Part shown: positions 53,446-64,000 of the stretch, piece after piece
Layout of the letters: each line of letters opens with the position of its first letter
Position numbering within the stretch: position 1 is the stretch's first letter
Assembly (NCBI GenBank): GCA_951394045.1
Contig: OX595989.1
Span: 3,644,970-3,708,969 of the forward strand
Source of the DNA: Nitzschia sp. DOCU1
Lineage: Eukaryota; Bacillariophyta; Bacillariophyceae; Bacillariales; Bacillariaceae
Length of the DNA stretch: 64,000 nucleotides
Reading direction: 5' to 3'
Translations under genes and position numbers: made by a program
The notes under the pieces: model-generated
What the model saw: the letters and a program-made list of their open reading frames with translations, nothing else
Told to the model about the DNA's origin: nothing
Databases searched by the model: none

Positions 53446-53995
53446 CAATGATCAATATAACCGACAGGATCGACGGTAGCCCGCAATGGACTATTGAACA
53501 TCCCTGTTATCTCATGGTCCCCTTCTTTAACTTGCACAAATTGAGATTGGATAAGTTTACAGCGCAAAACTGGGTAACCTTCAAGTCGGGAGCCTGGGCT
53601 GGATTGATCGACAAAGGTATTCATGGATGGATGGGATTCTTGACGGAATGTTGGCAGATTCGAGTTGGCTCGGCCTTTGGAACGCCGGGAAATCTTGCTG
53701 GCAATACTCGACACTAGGAATCTTTACTCACATTTGCCAGAGCCGGCTCAGGCGTCCGTTGCAAACAACTGACTCCGTCTTTTTCTTTTAGCATCCTGAT
53801 GTCTGCCAGAGAATAGACGTGTGGAGCTACCCCACCAAGTCAAGACATTAGCTCGGGCCTCTGCACTTGTAGATCGACGGGGCGCCTCGTTCCCGCACAT
53901 TGTTGTTCGCAGCTGGTGGATGATAGACAAAGGTCGATCTCCGGGCATTGTGTGAAAGTCGTTTGCTCTCAAGCACCATGAAGCTGTCCATGACT

Positions 53996-54574
53996 TCAAT
54001 TCCCTTTTTCAGACGTTTTTTTAAGCTCTTGCTCCACATGCTCTATGGTTGGGCGTCGAGAAGCATAATGATGCCACGAAGATTCCACTACCGGTAGGGC
54101 CTTCCATTCTTTTGTCCAAGCAGCCTTGGGTGATGTCAAAAACAGAGTCAATTGTTCGTCGACAAGTGCATAATTGCTGGTGCTGTTAGCAACGACTAGA
54201 ATTTTGGGCCGCCGCTGATACGTATCATTCCAGACCAGCCGCTGTAACTTGTCCATCGTCACCCTCCTCAAAAGCTTTTTCAAATTCAGTATTTCCCAAA
54301 ATAGCAGGGCAAAAGAATAACAATCGCATTTGGCGTCATATAGTTTGTCTGTTGCGACTTCTGGTGCCACTAAATAGCAGAATTCAATCAACAGCAACGG
54401 CAAGAGTTAATTTCAAGAACGGCGTGGATTTGATACACAAGCATCACGCATGGCTCCTCGGCACTTACTAGATCGGGGCGAACCACACATGGCTGTCAAT
54501 TTCCAAGGGCCCTCCGTTCCGTCTTGTGGAATTCCCTTGGCCAAGCCCAGATCAAAGATTCTGATGTCATCACG
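53996..54574 (-). pseudogene. 3' end of a protein kinase gene, two exons, 5' part missing
   Basis: Exon 54469-54574 reads RDDIRIFDLGLAKGIPQDGT and ends TAMCGSPRS: the DLG form of the DFG metal-binding motif and the activation loop. A 99-bp intron (54370-54468, gtaagt...tttag) is followed by exon 53996-54369, beginning MAPEVATDKLYDAKCDCYSF, the APE motif and helix F Asp (here within DCYSF). It ends RRPTIEHVEQELKKTSEKGN, with the conserved Arg of subdomain XI (RRPT). The type is TKL-like Ser/Thr or dual kinase by general look. A splice acceptor precedes 54574, but the glycine loop, Lys and HRD parts should lie upstream. There, exons of a beta-helix gene on the other strand begin 75 bases away. 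The gene is therefore probably truncated. Confidence 0.65.
54370..54468 (-). other. Intron in the kinase fragment
   Basis: The donor is gtaagt and the acceptor is ctatttag. Splicing joins TCT A with TG to give Ser-Met-Ala-Pro-Glu, the expected subdomain VIII. Confidence 0.8.
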
Positions 54575-54648
54575 CTAGGTAGTAGAAGAACATTATATGA
54601 AAGGAGCGAGCGCACGAGGCAACAAGAAACAGTTAGACTCGCCCCCAA

Positions 54649-56299
54649 ATGGTTTCTGCCAAAGCGATACCACTCACAATATCGAATCGTCCTGGACGTC
54701 ATTTTACTGTTGCTTCCGCTCCACCAGGTCTGATACTGACTAATATGTACCTATCGGGAGCCACTAGGTCCTCTATCTCCGTGGAAGCGGGGAGTGGATT
54801 GGAAGTGGTCAACACTGTCTTCTACAAGTAAGTTATGCTAAACAACGTCGACTCGTCGTCTATGATTCACACACCGGCAGCTTAAAACTGATTTTGAACC
54901 TCAGCAATTCGGCAGGCGATGACAGTGGAGGTGCCATTGTAGTTCAAGAAGGGTCGAGCATTGACATTGAATTCAGCACATTCAGAAAAAATCGGGCTGG
55001 CACTGGCGGCGCCTTACATATCCGAGCAAGTACCGTTGCTGTAAAGCAATCCATTTTCTTGGGTAATCGAGCTAGCACTGCTGTAAGTTCCGTGTGATGG
55101 GGCAAAACTCGTGCTTCGGACATTTGTTGCTGACCCCCAATCGCTACCCAGGGTGGTGCATTTGCCATCGATTCAACGTCAAATGTCGACATTGAGAATT
55201 CCTCTTTTGCCCAGAATGCAGCTTCAGAGGGTGGGGCACTAAACTTGGCGGAATTGGGAGATCTCGTCATCTCACAATCAGTCTTTAAAGACAACTTCTC
55301 CCTAGTTGGTGGCGCACTCTTCACAGCCGGTTCGGCAAGCATTGATGGTTCGACTTTCCAGGACAACACCGGGGTTGAAGGGGTGAGTGTCACTTGTTCG
55401 TTGGACTAGCACATTTCCGTAGACGTCGACCTTATATTGATTAATGCATCTTGTCAACGACACAGGGTGGGGCAATCAACTGTGATTTGGGTTCTTCAAC
55501 GGTGCTTTTCCGGAATACGTTCGTGAACAACGAAAGCGAAGGTTTCGGACCCGCTGTTTACGATCAGTACAATAGCGGTGTACTCGAAGAAGGGAACACT
55601 GGATGCGGAAACCTTGTCAAAATTGATGGACGAGCCCCAATGGACGACAGCCTACAATGTGAAGGTGTTTATATTTTGGCGGGACGCCGTAGACTTCTTC
55701 GATGCCAACCCTTCCAGAACGAGTGCATTGCTCCGACGAAAGAGCCCTCTATTTCTCCCGAGCCAAGCTTCTCTCCTTCGGCGGAACAAAGTGGCACAGA
55801 GACAGAGTTTCCGTCCATGTTCGATTCAGGAATGCCCTCGCTTCTGCCAACCTCCACCTTCTCGATGCTGCCTTCTAGTGCTCCAACCCCCACTGCGCCG
55901 AGTTTTCACCCCAGCCCACTAGGAAGTGATGCAAGATCAGAGGCTCCAAGCGTACAACAATCCTGGCCATCCAGTAGTACGCCATCAGATGGTCCCTCAC
56001 TGTTACCCACGCAACACAAATCGAGCTTCTCGATGCTGCCTTCTAATGCTCCAACCCCCACTGCGCCGAGTTTTCACCCCAGCCCACTAGGAAGCAATGC
56101 AAGATCAGAGTCTCCGAGCTTACAGCAATCCTGGCCATCCAGTAGTACGCCATCAGGTGGTCCCTCACTCTTCCCGACGCAACACAAAACCAGCTTGCCT
56201 GCAGATGGGCCTTCTCTGGTCGCTTCCGATGTCCCTTCGTCGATTCCTTCGGATGTCCCGAGTCTTGTCCCTTCGGATGCACCAAGTATCACGAGGTAG
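54649..56299 (+). CDS. Right-handed beta-helix surface protein with Pro/Ser stalk, four exons
   Basis: Joining 54649-54827, 54905-55082, 55152-55382 and 55466-56299 gives 473 residues in frame. The first 270 residues repeat a unit of about 22: GGA(I/F)xxxxxSxVxIxxSxFxxN, for example GGAIVVQEGSSIDIEFSTFR and GGALNLAELGDLVISQSVFK. This is the chlamydial Pmp/beta-helix type. Then come a CGN module and, from 360, the stalk with APTKEPSISPEPSFSP and two 56-residue repeats starting FSMLPS (168-bp tandem units at 55861 and 56029). It ends with PSSIPSDVPSLVPSDAPS. All introns are 69-83 bp GT-AG. There is no signal peptide at the chosen ATG, so further 5' exons are probably missing or lost at the junction with the kinase fragment. 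Confidence 0.65.
55861..56196 (+). repeat. Two 168-bp tandem units in the stalk
   Basis: The unit starting ctcgatgctgccttcta recurs after exactly 168 bp with few changes and keeps the frame. Confidence 0.9.
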
Positions 56300-57316
56300 T
56301 TTGGATCATAATGATGATGAGGATGATTGTTGGCATAAAGAGAACAACCTAGATCAAGAAGGAGTTCAATCAACGACTACGCATTCCTTTGGTGGCGACC
56401 GCCCAAGACGTCAGCCAGGCCTGATGCACAAAGGACCACGGAGGCAGCTTGCTTGGCATCAAAGGGACAAGAAACCAACAGAGTTACAATTTAGAGAGGC
56501 GAACAATCATAAAATCCAATATAATACTACCGGTAGTAGCAGTGGCTTCGTTGAAGTACCTGGTCTCTCTCTCGACAGCGGTGCTTGGCTTCGCTTTTGT
56601 AGTGGTCGCGATCGGTCGGAAAGACGAAGTGTTGCTCTCATCAGAAACCTCGGGTCACCAGAACGTTCGCGACCGTTCTCTTTCTTGTCGGAATGACCGC
56701 TGTTGTTTTCGCCTTTCCTTCCGTCTTGAAGTGTGCTGCAGGACTTGGCAACAATGAATCGAAGTGGAGAGAGAGAAGAGATGAATGAGACGTTCGGGCA
56801 CACGAAAAATGAGAAGGCGAGATGGCCCCGGCGTATTCTTATCCCGAGATTGGCCCATTCATTCCTACGTAACAGCTAGTAGTGCGAACAGGTCGGTGCG
56901 ATCCTACCGGTAGTTGATGTGACACCAGGTTGACACCCGACTTCATTCTCGTTAAGTAGAGAAGTGCGCAAGGTTTACAACGATTAGGTTCAGGGATCGA
57001 AAAATCTCGCAACTGGGAGAGCGAACACTGCAATTTTTGTCTTATCCACTAATTCCTTCTAAACATTTCTACGTCCCAGATGCGGAAAGAGTGGAAGGGC
57101 AAAGTGCCACCATTCCATCCAAGATCTTCTTTCCCCCTCTTGGCAGCAAAGATACCGCGCGCGGACCGGCGAAAATGGATGATGGAGGGTGGGAGAAAGT
57201 TCTGTTCCATTTTTCCATCCAGCTCATAAATCCCACTTTTCGCCTTCTGCTATTGCCAGATCGTATCTTTACCCAAAGCACCTTTTCCCCAAGCCTATCA
57301 GCACTTTGAAACTACC
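56300..57316. other. Intergenic, no gene called
   Basis: Short overlapping frames on both strands. Two TACCGGTA palindromes lie at 56528 and 56905. Confidence 0.4.
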
Positions 57317-57613
57317 ATGAATCTTGAATCATTCGAGCATCAACCTCTCCCCGTCCGTGCCCGAGAAGGATCGTTCGATTCGACAGGTTCTAGCGAGGAA
57401 CGTCGTCAAGAACTGGCCGAGATTTCGAGAGGCTTGCGCCGCATGAAGCGTCAAATGTTGCTCAAGCACGTCGAAGGAAATCAGGAGCCTGTCATATCTC
57501 TCCGTGATCTGCTCATTAAAGCAGCCTCTGGAGAATGCAGGATGAAGCCCACTCCTCCTTCTTCCCCTCGTTTCGTCCCCCCTTCTACTCCCAGGGCTTC
57601 TTCATCTGAGTAA
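57317..57613 (+). CDS. Small hypothetical protein, 98 residues
   Basis: The frame starts MNLESFEHQPLPVRAREGSF, passes a charged helix (RRQELAEISRGLRRMKRQML) and a second helix ISLRDLLIKAASGE, and ends in a Pro/Ser-rich tail (PPSSPRFVPPSTPRASSSE). The start codon has an accATGa context, and codon use resembles the neighbours. The SPR motifs could be kinase sites. No family recognised. Confidence 0.45.
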   Translation: MNLESFEHQPLPVRAREGSFDSTGSSEERRQELAEISRGLRRMKRQMLLKHVEGNQEPVISLRDLLIKAASGECRMKPTPPSSPRFVPPSTPRASSSE

Positions 57614-58675
57614 GAAAGCAGCAGGGATTCATGATGGGCGACTACGATACGTGATTCTATGGAATACATCTTTGACAGTCGCAGCGTCAAGCTTCGGTGA
57701 AGCTTTGACGGCAGCTATATTTTGCCTCGAACCAAAGTTAAATGGTTTCTGGTGCCAAGCATGCAATGGTACCTTTTCCTTCCTATGCTCTCGATCATTG
57801 GGGGAGGGCTTCCTCTAACTGGCGCGAGGATCGGCAGTATGTGTCTCTCTACTGCTGATCTTACATCTTCATTTCGATACTACACATTTTAGAACTCTTC
57901 TAATCTACGTAATTTCCCAGGTCCACATCTTACTACCATTGCCATTATTAGTCTCCTACTGGTAGCCTCATTCTTCACCATGCTTATCGGTGCGATCTTT
58001 CTTGCTTGCGCCAATCTCTCGGAATCTTTTACAAAAGCTTTAGGATCCGTGCACATCATATATGACTTCTGGACTCCACGTGTGTGGTGAGAAAAACCTA
58101 TTTAGATCATCATCGCGCACCTCGCAAGTAGTGTCCCTCACAGCACGTTCAGAGCTGCGCTGAGAACCCTCATGCACCTCTGCCTCTCAAATCGTACCTG
58201 AAAGGTTGAAAGCCGACTTGCAACTACTAGAAGCTACTCGGACAACGATTGCTGTTTTTTGTTGTATGATATTCGTAGGGTGCTCCCTAGTCTCAACGCT
58301 ATAGGACGCGCTGGGCTGCCCTATTCTCGCTGCTCGAACCGCAAGGACGATAGTATGGTTTGCATGACTAGAGGCTCGTCTACAAAACGGCGGCTATTAA
58401 TAGGAATAGATAAAATAGGGTGTATTCTATCCTTTAATGGCCATTCCAGAGCTATCTTGGTGCTTCTTGTGCTTTGGTGTCCTTGGAATCATCCACTTGC
58501 GCTACAGACTCGCCGTGACCCATCTCCAAGTAACCTGCTATCGAATCCGGCAAGTTACCTCCTAGATTCATGATATCGCGGTGTCCTGAAGCAACTCCGA
58601 CATACTATCATCGAAATATAGGGTATTGGCGAAAGGGGAACAGGCTGTGATTGAGATCTTTCCGTGCCACTGACG
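57614..58675. other. Intergenic, 1.06 kb, no gene seen
   Basis: A frame of 104 codons at 58259 has no coding character. Nothing else supported. Confidence 0.45.
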
Positions 58676-59467
58676 TCACGAGAAGCCCCCGACACCCAAG
58701 AACAGACTTACCTCGCTAGCTTGATAGTGTAGTTTCTGCCGTTCAGCTGGAGTCAAATCTCTCAGTTTCCGTGCTGGACTACCTACCCACAGTTCTCCCG
58801 ATTCCACAACAGTATTGGCAGCAACATTGGCACCGGCAGCAATCAACGACTCGGATTTGACTACTACTCCTTCTTGCAGCAAGGATCCCATCCCAATCAG
58901 ACAATGGTCGTGGACTGTTGCCGAATGGATGGACGCCAAGTGTCCTACTGTTACGCCGTTGCCGATCCGCGTATGATCCTTGACTGCATCAATGATACAA
59001 CCATCCTGAATGTTGGTATTCTCGCCAATGAAAATTCCACCGCCAGTGGCTCGAGAATTCTGCCGACTTTCTCGATCTGGATCGAGCTCCCACTCCAGTT
59101 GCTGATCGGGGCTGTATTCTCCATTGATACGAAAGCTTTCGGCATTTTCACAGTTGTCCGCTCGTAAAATGGCCTTGTACCAAATCGAACTTCCCGCACC
59201 CACATGGACCGATCCAATCAAGGTCGAACAGGGCGCCAAAAAGGCAACGTCTTTTGAAACGCGAGGTCTCCCTCGCCGTAACAGTGGCATTTGATGACGA
59301 TGCCGTGAAAGGAAATCTTCGTATTTGACAGGTTCATCTCCAATGACTCGTTTCGAAGTCGCGATTGCTTCTCCCCGAATGCCAAGCCGGTCCAACGCTT
59401 GGCCTGTCTCTCGAAGGGCTCTTCCAAGCGTGTGTCGGACTCTTTGAAATATTGTGGGTGATCCCAT
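58676..59467 (-). CDS. Gamma-carbonic anhydrase family protein, mitochondrial complex I type
   Basis: The product has 263 residues and starts MGSPTIFQRVRHTLGRALRE, like the N-terminus of plant and algal gamma-CAs bound to respiratory complex I. The left-handed beta-helix starts at about 70. R102 and D104 of the active site are present (ILRADN). Two zinc ligands are present in VGHLASIH (H176, H181), but the first ligand, normally in IxDxCxxH, is Asp (IQDGCIID, D160). An insertion of about 35 residues (107-141) interrupts the helix before the ENTNIQD turn. The C-terminus ends with the usual long helix (LTPAERQKLHYQASEV). A lost ligand suggests a structural CAL-type subunit and not an active carbonic anhydrase. 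Confidence 0.85.
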   Translation of the reverse strand: MGSPTIFQRVRHTLGRALRETGQALDRLGIRGEAIATSKRVIGDEPVKYEDFLSRHRHQMPLLRRGRPRVSKDVAFLAPCSTLIGSVHVGAGSSIWYKAILRADNCENAESFRINGEYSPDQQLEWELDPDRESRQNSRATGGGIFIGENTNIQDGCIIDAVKDHTRIGNGVTVGHLASIHSATVHDHCLIGMGSLLQEGVVVKSESLIAAGANVAANTVVESGELWVGSPARKLRDLTPAERQKLHYQASEVSLFLGVGGFS

Positions 59468-59853
59468 GTTTTGGTCTATTGCACACGAGATTCACCGGGT
59501 ATTGCTGGAGCCCGTCGATTAGGCTTTGCTGCATCACGGGAAGAGCAAGCGCCGACGGTGTCGTTCGATCGATCTCCATTGTCATCGAAACTCTTCGCTT
59601 GTGTTTGTACGGTCGGCGGCAACTCTTGCCCGCCAAGTGGTCGACTTGGTCAATTTATCAATTTGTGGTAAAATCTTTCAACCCAGAGATTCCAGATTCC
59701 ATCAATTTGAAAAATAACGGTCATATTTTCTCATGTTCCAGATTGTCCCATCTCATCCACAACGACGACCATGATGTTGCAATATCCTACTGCAGAACGG
59801 AACAGTTTCTTCTTTTGAAGGTGTAGATACAACACAATAGCAATATCGTCATC
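59468..59853. other. Divergent promoter region
   Basis: It separates gamma-CA and the coiled-coil gene. No further gene seen. Confidence 0.4.
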
Positions 59854-62800
59854 ATGCCATCCTTTTCCTATGGGACCGTGGTGAACAATCCTTATGCTCA
59901 ACCGTCATCGTCGCGATCATCCAGCCCGATTTCTGCGGAAGAGGCCTTGCAACAGTTTTTGCGAACAAATCAGGGCAGTAGCGCTCCAGCCATCGCCACG
60001 GTACGGCCAGTCGTCAACTCTCTTTTAGCACAACCCGACACTGTGGAATGGACGGCCGAATTGGCAGAGGATCTTGCACGAGTCGTCCTGGCTCTATTGG
60101 AAGAGCATGTTCGTACTTCATGCCGACAACAAGCCCAGCAGCCACTTGCCGAAGGCTCGCTGGCAGCTCTATTTCTCTTGACAGTGGCAATGGAGGAGTG
60201 GAGCGATGAAGTCATGTATGCCGCTGTACTTCAAGAAACGACAGACAAGAAAAGCAGTCGGAACCTTCTCCAGATGTTGTGGCAATTGACAACAACTGCC
60301 GACAAGAAGGATGACCCCTTGTATCAAATCTCCTTTGTAGGTCTGACACGTGCGTATCAATCTATGGATCGGCTAGAGCAATATTTGACGTTGGATCCGT
60401 GCCGACCAGATGTCGGGTGGTGGCTGGAATTTGTTGATGAGGACCACGACAAATGGACCCAGCTGGCGGAAAGCAGTGTCAACATTCTATTGAGGTGAGA
60501 GCTGAAAAGAATTCTTTTCCGGGATTTGTTTCGGAGCACTATTTACATTTTTCTCAATGCATGTCGAATATTTCAGCTCGGAGAATGTCAGAGTCCCCAC
60601 TCGAACCAATGGGCCGTACTTGCCAACAACGGAGCAACTGCAACTTGCGGCGACGTCATTCCTCTGCATCCTGCTGAAACGAGATCAACTACGACGACCA
60701 CTGGATGGATTAGGCAACCAAGTCCTCACAGATTTGGGCGGATATTGTCTTCGAAAGCTTCAGACGCTCATTAATCCACAACTGCCGTCAAATCATTCCT
60801 CGTGGCACCTTCCGAGTGCGTTGGCGTCCGTGTCACTGTTGTCGCTACTACAGTGGGGCTACGATTGCGAGTTGTCAGAGTACGATGGAATAGTCAATTC
60901 TACAACTTTGGTGGAAAACATTTCTTTATTTTCGTTTGGATCGTTGCACGGGGGCAACAGCCATCATGAATCACCGAGATGGACATATGATGAAGGCTAT
61001 GACAAAGCCCATCCATTTGGACTAGATGTTGTGTTACATTGGAAATTGTCCGGTGGGGATGCGTGGTCGGTCTTCCTGAAATGTGAGAGGTATTGGCTAC
61101 CTGCGGTGGAGCAATTCTGGAATGATGCCGTGAACGGTGAAAGTCAGAACATGGCAGCCCATCTTCCAAGAACCGTGATTTTGCACCATACCTGTCGTCT
61201 CATTTCCAGGGGAGCGTTGTTCTCCATACTTCAACGCTGGGACGTCGATGGTTTTTATTCGCAAGGAGCGTCATCAACAAATCTCTTGACGCCAATTTTT
61301 GAGCTTTTCCAATCGAATTGCATCTCGGCTTCCATCCAAGCCTTGCGATTTGCTCGTACACTCTTGTCTGATCGCCGAAGTATGAGTACGCACGATGAAG
61401 TCTCTCGGGTATTCTGGAATTGGATCGACGATGAAAAGGTGCGAAATGTAATAAGTCTGGTCCTTCGGTTGATCCCGACTACACAAGACAAGCGTCCTCT
61501 ATTGCTCTCGGCGCTTGATCTTGTGGATACGATTCTTCAGGATCAAGGGCATTGTGACACTTTGCTCATGTCTATGACAGCCGAAACCGTCGAACAGATC
61601 ACCACTATTGTCCAGCCAAAGAAAGTAAAGCACGATTTTCGTGACCCCGAAGGCGACTGGGGTGATCTCTCCCTGGATACTGACACGCCACCTGCAAATA
61701 ATTTGTCTCGCATGGACGAGAACAGTATATGCATTGAGCAGGAAGACGAGAGCATCCCAATAGGAGTGGATGTTTCGATACAACTTGCGGCGGCAACATT
61801 GCTGGCCAGGCTTGGCTACAGCTATTCTACGTCAACCGACGAAGGGATTCATCTCTTGAAGTCCCGCATTTGTACCGTGGTCAACAACTTTGTTACCCAG
61901 TTCATGTCGTGTTCCGTGGACGACGATTCTCGAATCTCGTCGTTCGACCTGTGCAAGAGGCTCTTTCGTCTGCAGCTAGCAGTTGCGACATCGGAAAATG
62001 AAGACTTTGTTGCAACAACACTATTCTCCAGGCAAATGCTGGAACGAAAGCAGCTACAGCAGACGAAGAACGACTACACTCGTTTGCTTGGTAATCTACG
62101 GGCTGCGGAGCAGAAGATAAAAGGTCTGGAAGAGCAGAATGAAAAACTCCATAGTCAAAACCATTCTCAAGTAATCGTTTTCAGGCGTGAAATGAGCCGA
62201 GTCAAGGAAAATTCGAACCAAGACGCTCGACAATTGGTTTCCATCCATGCTACGGAACGATCCAACGCGGAGACTCGAGCCTCTGAATGCTTTCGAAAAC
62301 TCGAAGAAACGGAGTCCCAGCTGAAGAGTGTCATTGTCGAAGTTGAAGAATCTCAGCGCACTGTGCTTCTGACCAAGGAAGAGCTACAGGCTGCATTGAC
62401 GAAAACGGCCGAGCTTGAAAACGAGAACAAGGACCTTTCTCGTCAAATCGAGTTAGAGGAAAGCAAAGCACGGGAGCTAGAAGAAGAAATGTTGTCTCAA
62501 ACCGAGAAGTTGGATTCGTTATTCCGTACCCGGCAGGAACTGGAGGATGAAATTCATCAGCGAGACCAAGCGATTGAAGATCGTGAAGCAGCCAATGAAG
62601 CACTTCGTGGTAATCTGGAAGAGCTGTTTGGAGATATGGTCAGATTATCGACCATTTACGAGACCAAGGAGAATGAGGTGGTCCAGCTTCAAAGGAGCAA
62701 CTACGACGAAGTGGACGAGTTCAAGAGGAAGCTGCGCGTCGAAAAGGAGCGAAACGATGAGCTCAATAGTACCCTTGCCCAACTACAAGAGGTGAACGAT

Positions 62801-63070
62801 AAGCTCTTCAAAAAGCTTGCCAAGTATAAAGAACGACTGGAAGATGAACGACGAGAACGGCAAGAGGAGGCCAATCGCCGGCAGGAGGAGGCAAATCGTC
62901 GAAAGAAAAATGGCCCAGTTTCCTATATCAATCAGCTCCACCAGTCGACTTCCGTTGACCGCTCACGCGACCTTTCGAGCACAAGGAAGGAGAGTGGCTC
63001 GAGCAAGAATCGTTCACGAACCGACAAGGAAAATAGCTACACAGCGCAGTCGCAACGACGGAAGTTCTAG
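59854..63070 (+). CDS. Large helical protein with C-terminal coiled coil, two exons
   Basis: Joining 59854-60494 and 60577-63070 gives 1044 residues. The N-terminal 650 residues are alpha-helical with a solenoid look: LAEDLARVVLALLEEHVRTS, LLQMLWQLTTTADKKDDPLY, LFSILQRWDVDGFY and RLIPTTQDKRPLLLSALDLV. From about 690 to 990 the chain is a continuous coiled coil with heptads (LENENKDLSRQIELEESKAR), then a basic tail. An N-terminal ARM-like solenoid plus a C-terminal coiled coil is the layout of CIP2A-type and golgin/p115-type proteins. I cannot decide between these and give no symbol. The intron is 82 bp with gtgaga and tttcag. Confidence 0.65.
60495..60576 (+). other. Intron in the coiled-coil gene, 82 bp
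   Basis: GT-AG with phase 2. Splicing joins ILL and SSENVRVPTRTNG without frame change. Confidence 0.8.
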
Positions 63071-63145
63071 TAGTAGTGAAATAGTTGGGTGCACCCTCGT
63101 TGCTTGCCTAAAGTAGCAACTATAATACAGAGCTATTTCTGGTAA

Positions 63146-64000
63146 TTATGTTTTTGCCAGTGCTTTATTGATCTTTTTCCTTGCAAGTGGACCATTCTTC
63201 GTCTGATGAATCCAAACTCCAGCCAGTCGAATGAAGTTGAAAACGCCAAAACCGAGCCAGACTCCTGTCAAACCAACGATCGGCGGGAAGACTCGAAGTG
63301 CCCACAGACATCCTATCGTAGCGGCCAGCGTACTCAAAGACAGCTGTAAAAAGGAGCCAGTGCCAATCATCACCCCTTCTCCGATGAAGACCAACCCATT
63401 GATGATTTGGAGTACGCTCGCAATGAGCGCGGGCATTCTAGCCGCGTCCCGGACTTCCTGGAGCGGAGTCGCTCTTCGGATGGCAGGCAGCAAAAGAATC
63501 TGAAAGGATCCAAGGGCGCACCCCAGAATAAAGCCCCAGCTCATTAACCGATTCACAGTAGATTTGGCATACTCGAGCCCACCGATTATTTGCTTGGACT
63601 CAGCGTCGTATCGTTGCACCATTGCGTTCGGCACAACCGTTTGGGCTACAGTGGACAGAGCTAGCAGTACAATGCCTCCGATCTGAAACGTCTGGATAGC
63701 CATGGCATGAGCAGCTGCCGCAACCCCTGTCTCATCGATGGATTGTGTCACCCTCGCAACCGCCAAAAAAGTAAGATTAAGCGACAAGTTTCGGAGCTGT
63801 AACGCAGCTCCACCCTTTAGCAAAGGTTCCAAACTCTTCCATTTAGGTGGCCGCACAAGCCTTCTCCATCGAATAAGGTTTCGTTGCCGTAGCAACGTAA
63901 TATACACCGCAGCGGAGATGATCTCTGCCGCCAGCGTAGCCAAAGCAGCTCCCGGGACCCCCATGGCAAAAGAAAAGATTAAAATCGGATCCAAAACAGC
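63146..64000 (-). CDS. MATE family efflux transporter, C-terminal half (5' end outside window)
   Basis: 284 residues are visible. They hold the last seven or so membrane segments of a multidrug and toxin extrusion transporter. PILIFSFAMGVPGAALATLA is the typical end of the first six-helix bundle with GxxGAAxAT. GGAALQLRNLSLNLTFLAVA, GVAAAAHAMAIQTFQIGGIV and ALSTVAQTVVPN belong to the second bundle. This fits the DinF/plant EDS5-like branch by its AHxMxxQ motif. The C-terminus is short and basic (ARKKINKALAKT). Members exchange organic cations or acids for Na+ or H+. Transport direction and substrate are unknown. Gene continues past 64000. Confidence 0.85.
   Translation of the reverse strand, partial: AVLDPILIFSFAMGVPGAALATLAAEIISAAVYITLLRQRNLIRWRRLVRPPKWKSLEPLLKGGAALQLRNLSLNLTFLAVARVTQSIDETGVAAAAHAMAIQTFQIGGIVLLALSTVAQTVVPNAMVQRYDAESKQIIGGLEYAKSTVNRLMSWGFILGCALGSFQILLLPAIRRATPLQEVRDAARMPALIASVLQIINGLVFIGEGVMIGTGSFLQLSLSTLAATIGCLWALRVFPPIVGLTGVWLGFGVFNFIRLAGVWIHQTKNGPLARKKINKALAKT

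Overview
The window is nuclear eukaryotic DNA, most likely from a diatom (probably a raphid pennate). The evidence is indirect. Genes lie on both strands without operons and have few, short GT-AG introns (70-100 bp). Cell-surface proteins carry the Pro/Ser/Thr-rich stalks (PSxxPS, PTSxxP) typical of diatom genomes. Other genes are eukaryote-specific: APC6/CDC16, MetAP2, NOB1, an AMBRA1-like WD40 protein, an HMG-box protein and a complex-I type gamma-carbonic anhydrase. I see no rRNA, CRISPR array or convincing tRNA.

Layout. 0-1.3 kb: C-terminal end of a seven-helix receptor and a fragment resembling the C-terminus of MINDY deubiquitinases. 3.2-8.7 kb: a rearranged APC6/CDC16 gene, preceded by a decayed copy of its own middle and joined directly to a damaged ABCA-type ABC transporter half. 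11-13.8 kb: a hypothetical gene and a type II membrane protein resembling glycosyltransferases. 14.4-29.8 kb: a duplicated block. It holds two divergent mitochondrial-carrier-like genes and five members of an unnamed family with two membrane segments and a CFPSSKSM motif. One member is frameshifted and lies in a 1.7-1.9 kb inverted repeat around another. 30-43.8 kb: conserved single-copy genes (a disordered repeat protein, MetAP2, an HMG-box factor, NOB1, an AMBRA1-like protein, a beta-propeller protein). 44.4-50.5 kb: a leucine-rich-like protein, an EGF/stalk type II membrane protein, and a membrane protein with a C-terminal DUF6824-like domain split by a frameshift. 51.2-54.6 kb: broken pieces, namely an inverted copy of the ABCA segment from 5.5-6.4 kb, three tandem 297-bp units and the 3' end of a protein kinase. 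54.6-64 kb: a beta-helix surface protein, a small hypothetical gene, gamma-CA, a large coiled-coil protein and the 3' part of a MATE transporter.

The conserved genes cover cell-cycle ubiquitination (APC6), ribosome maturation (NOB1), N-terminal methionine removal (MetAP2), autophagy or CUL4 adaptor function (AMBRA1-like) and mitochondrial respiration (gamma-CA). The two regions that are not ordinary are the 14-30 kb co-amplified locus and the pair of rearranged segments at 3-9 and 51-55 kb, which share nearly identical inverted sequence. All gene models are read by eye. Starts, splice sites and frameshifts are inferences, and single-base breaks could be assembly errors.
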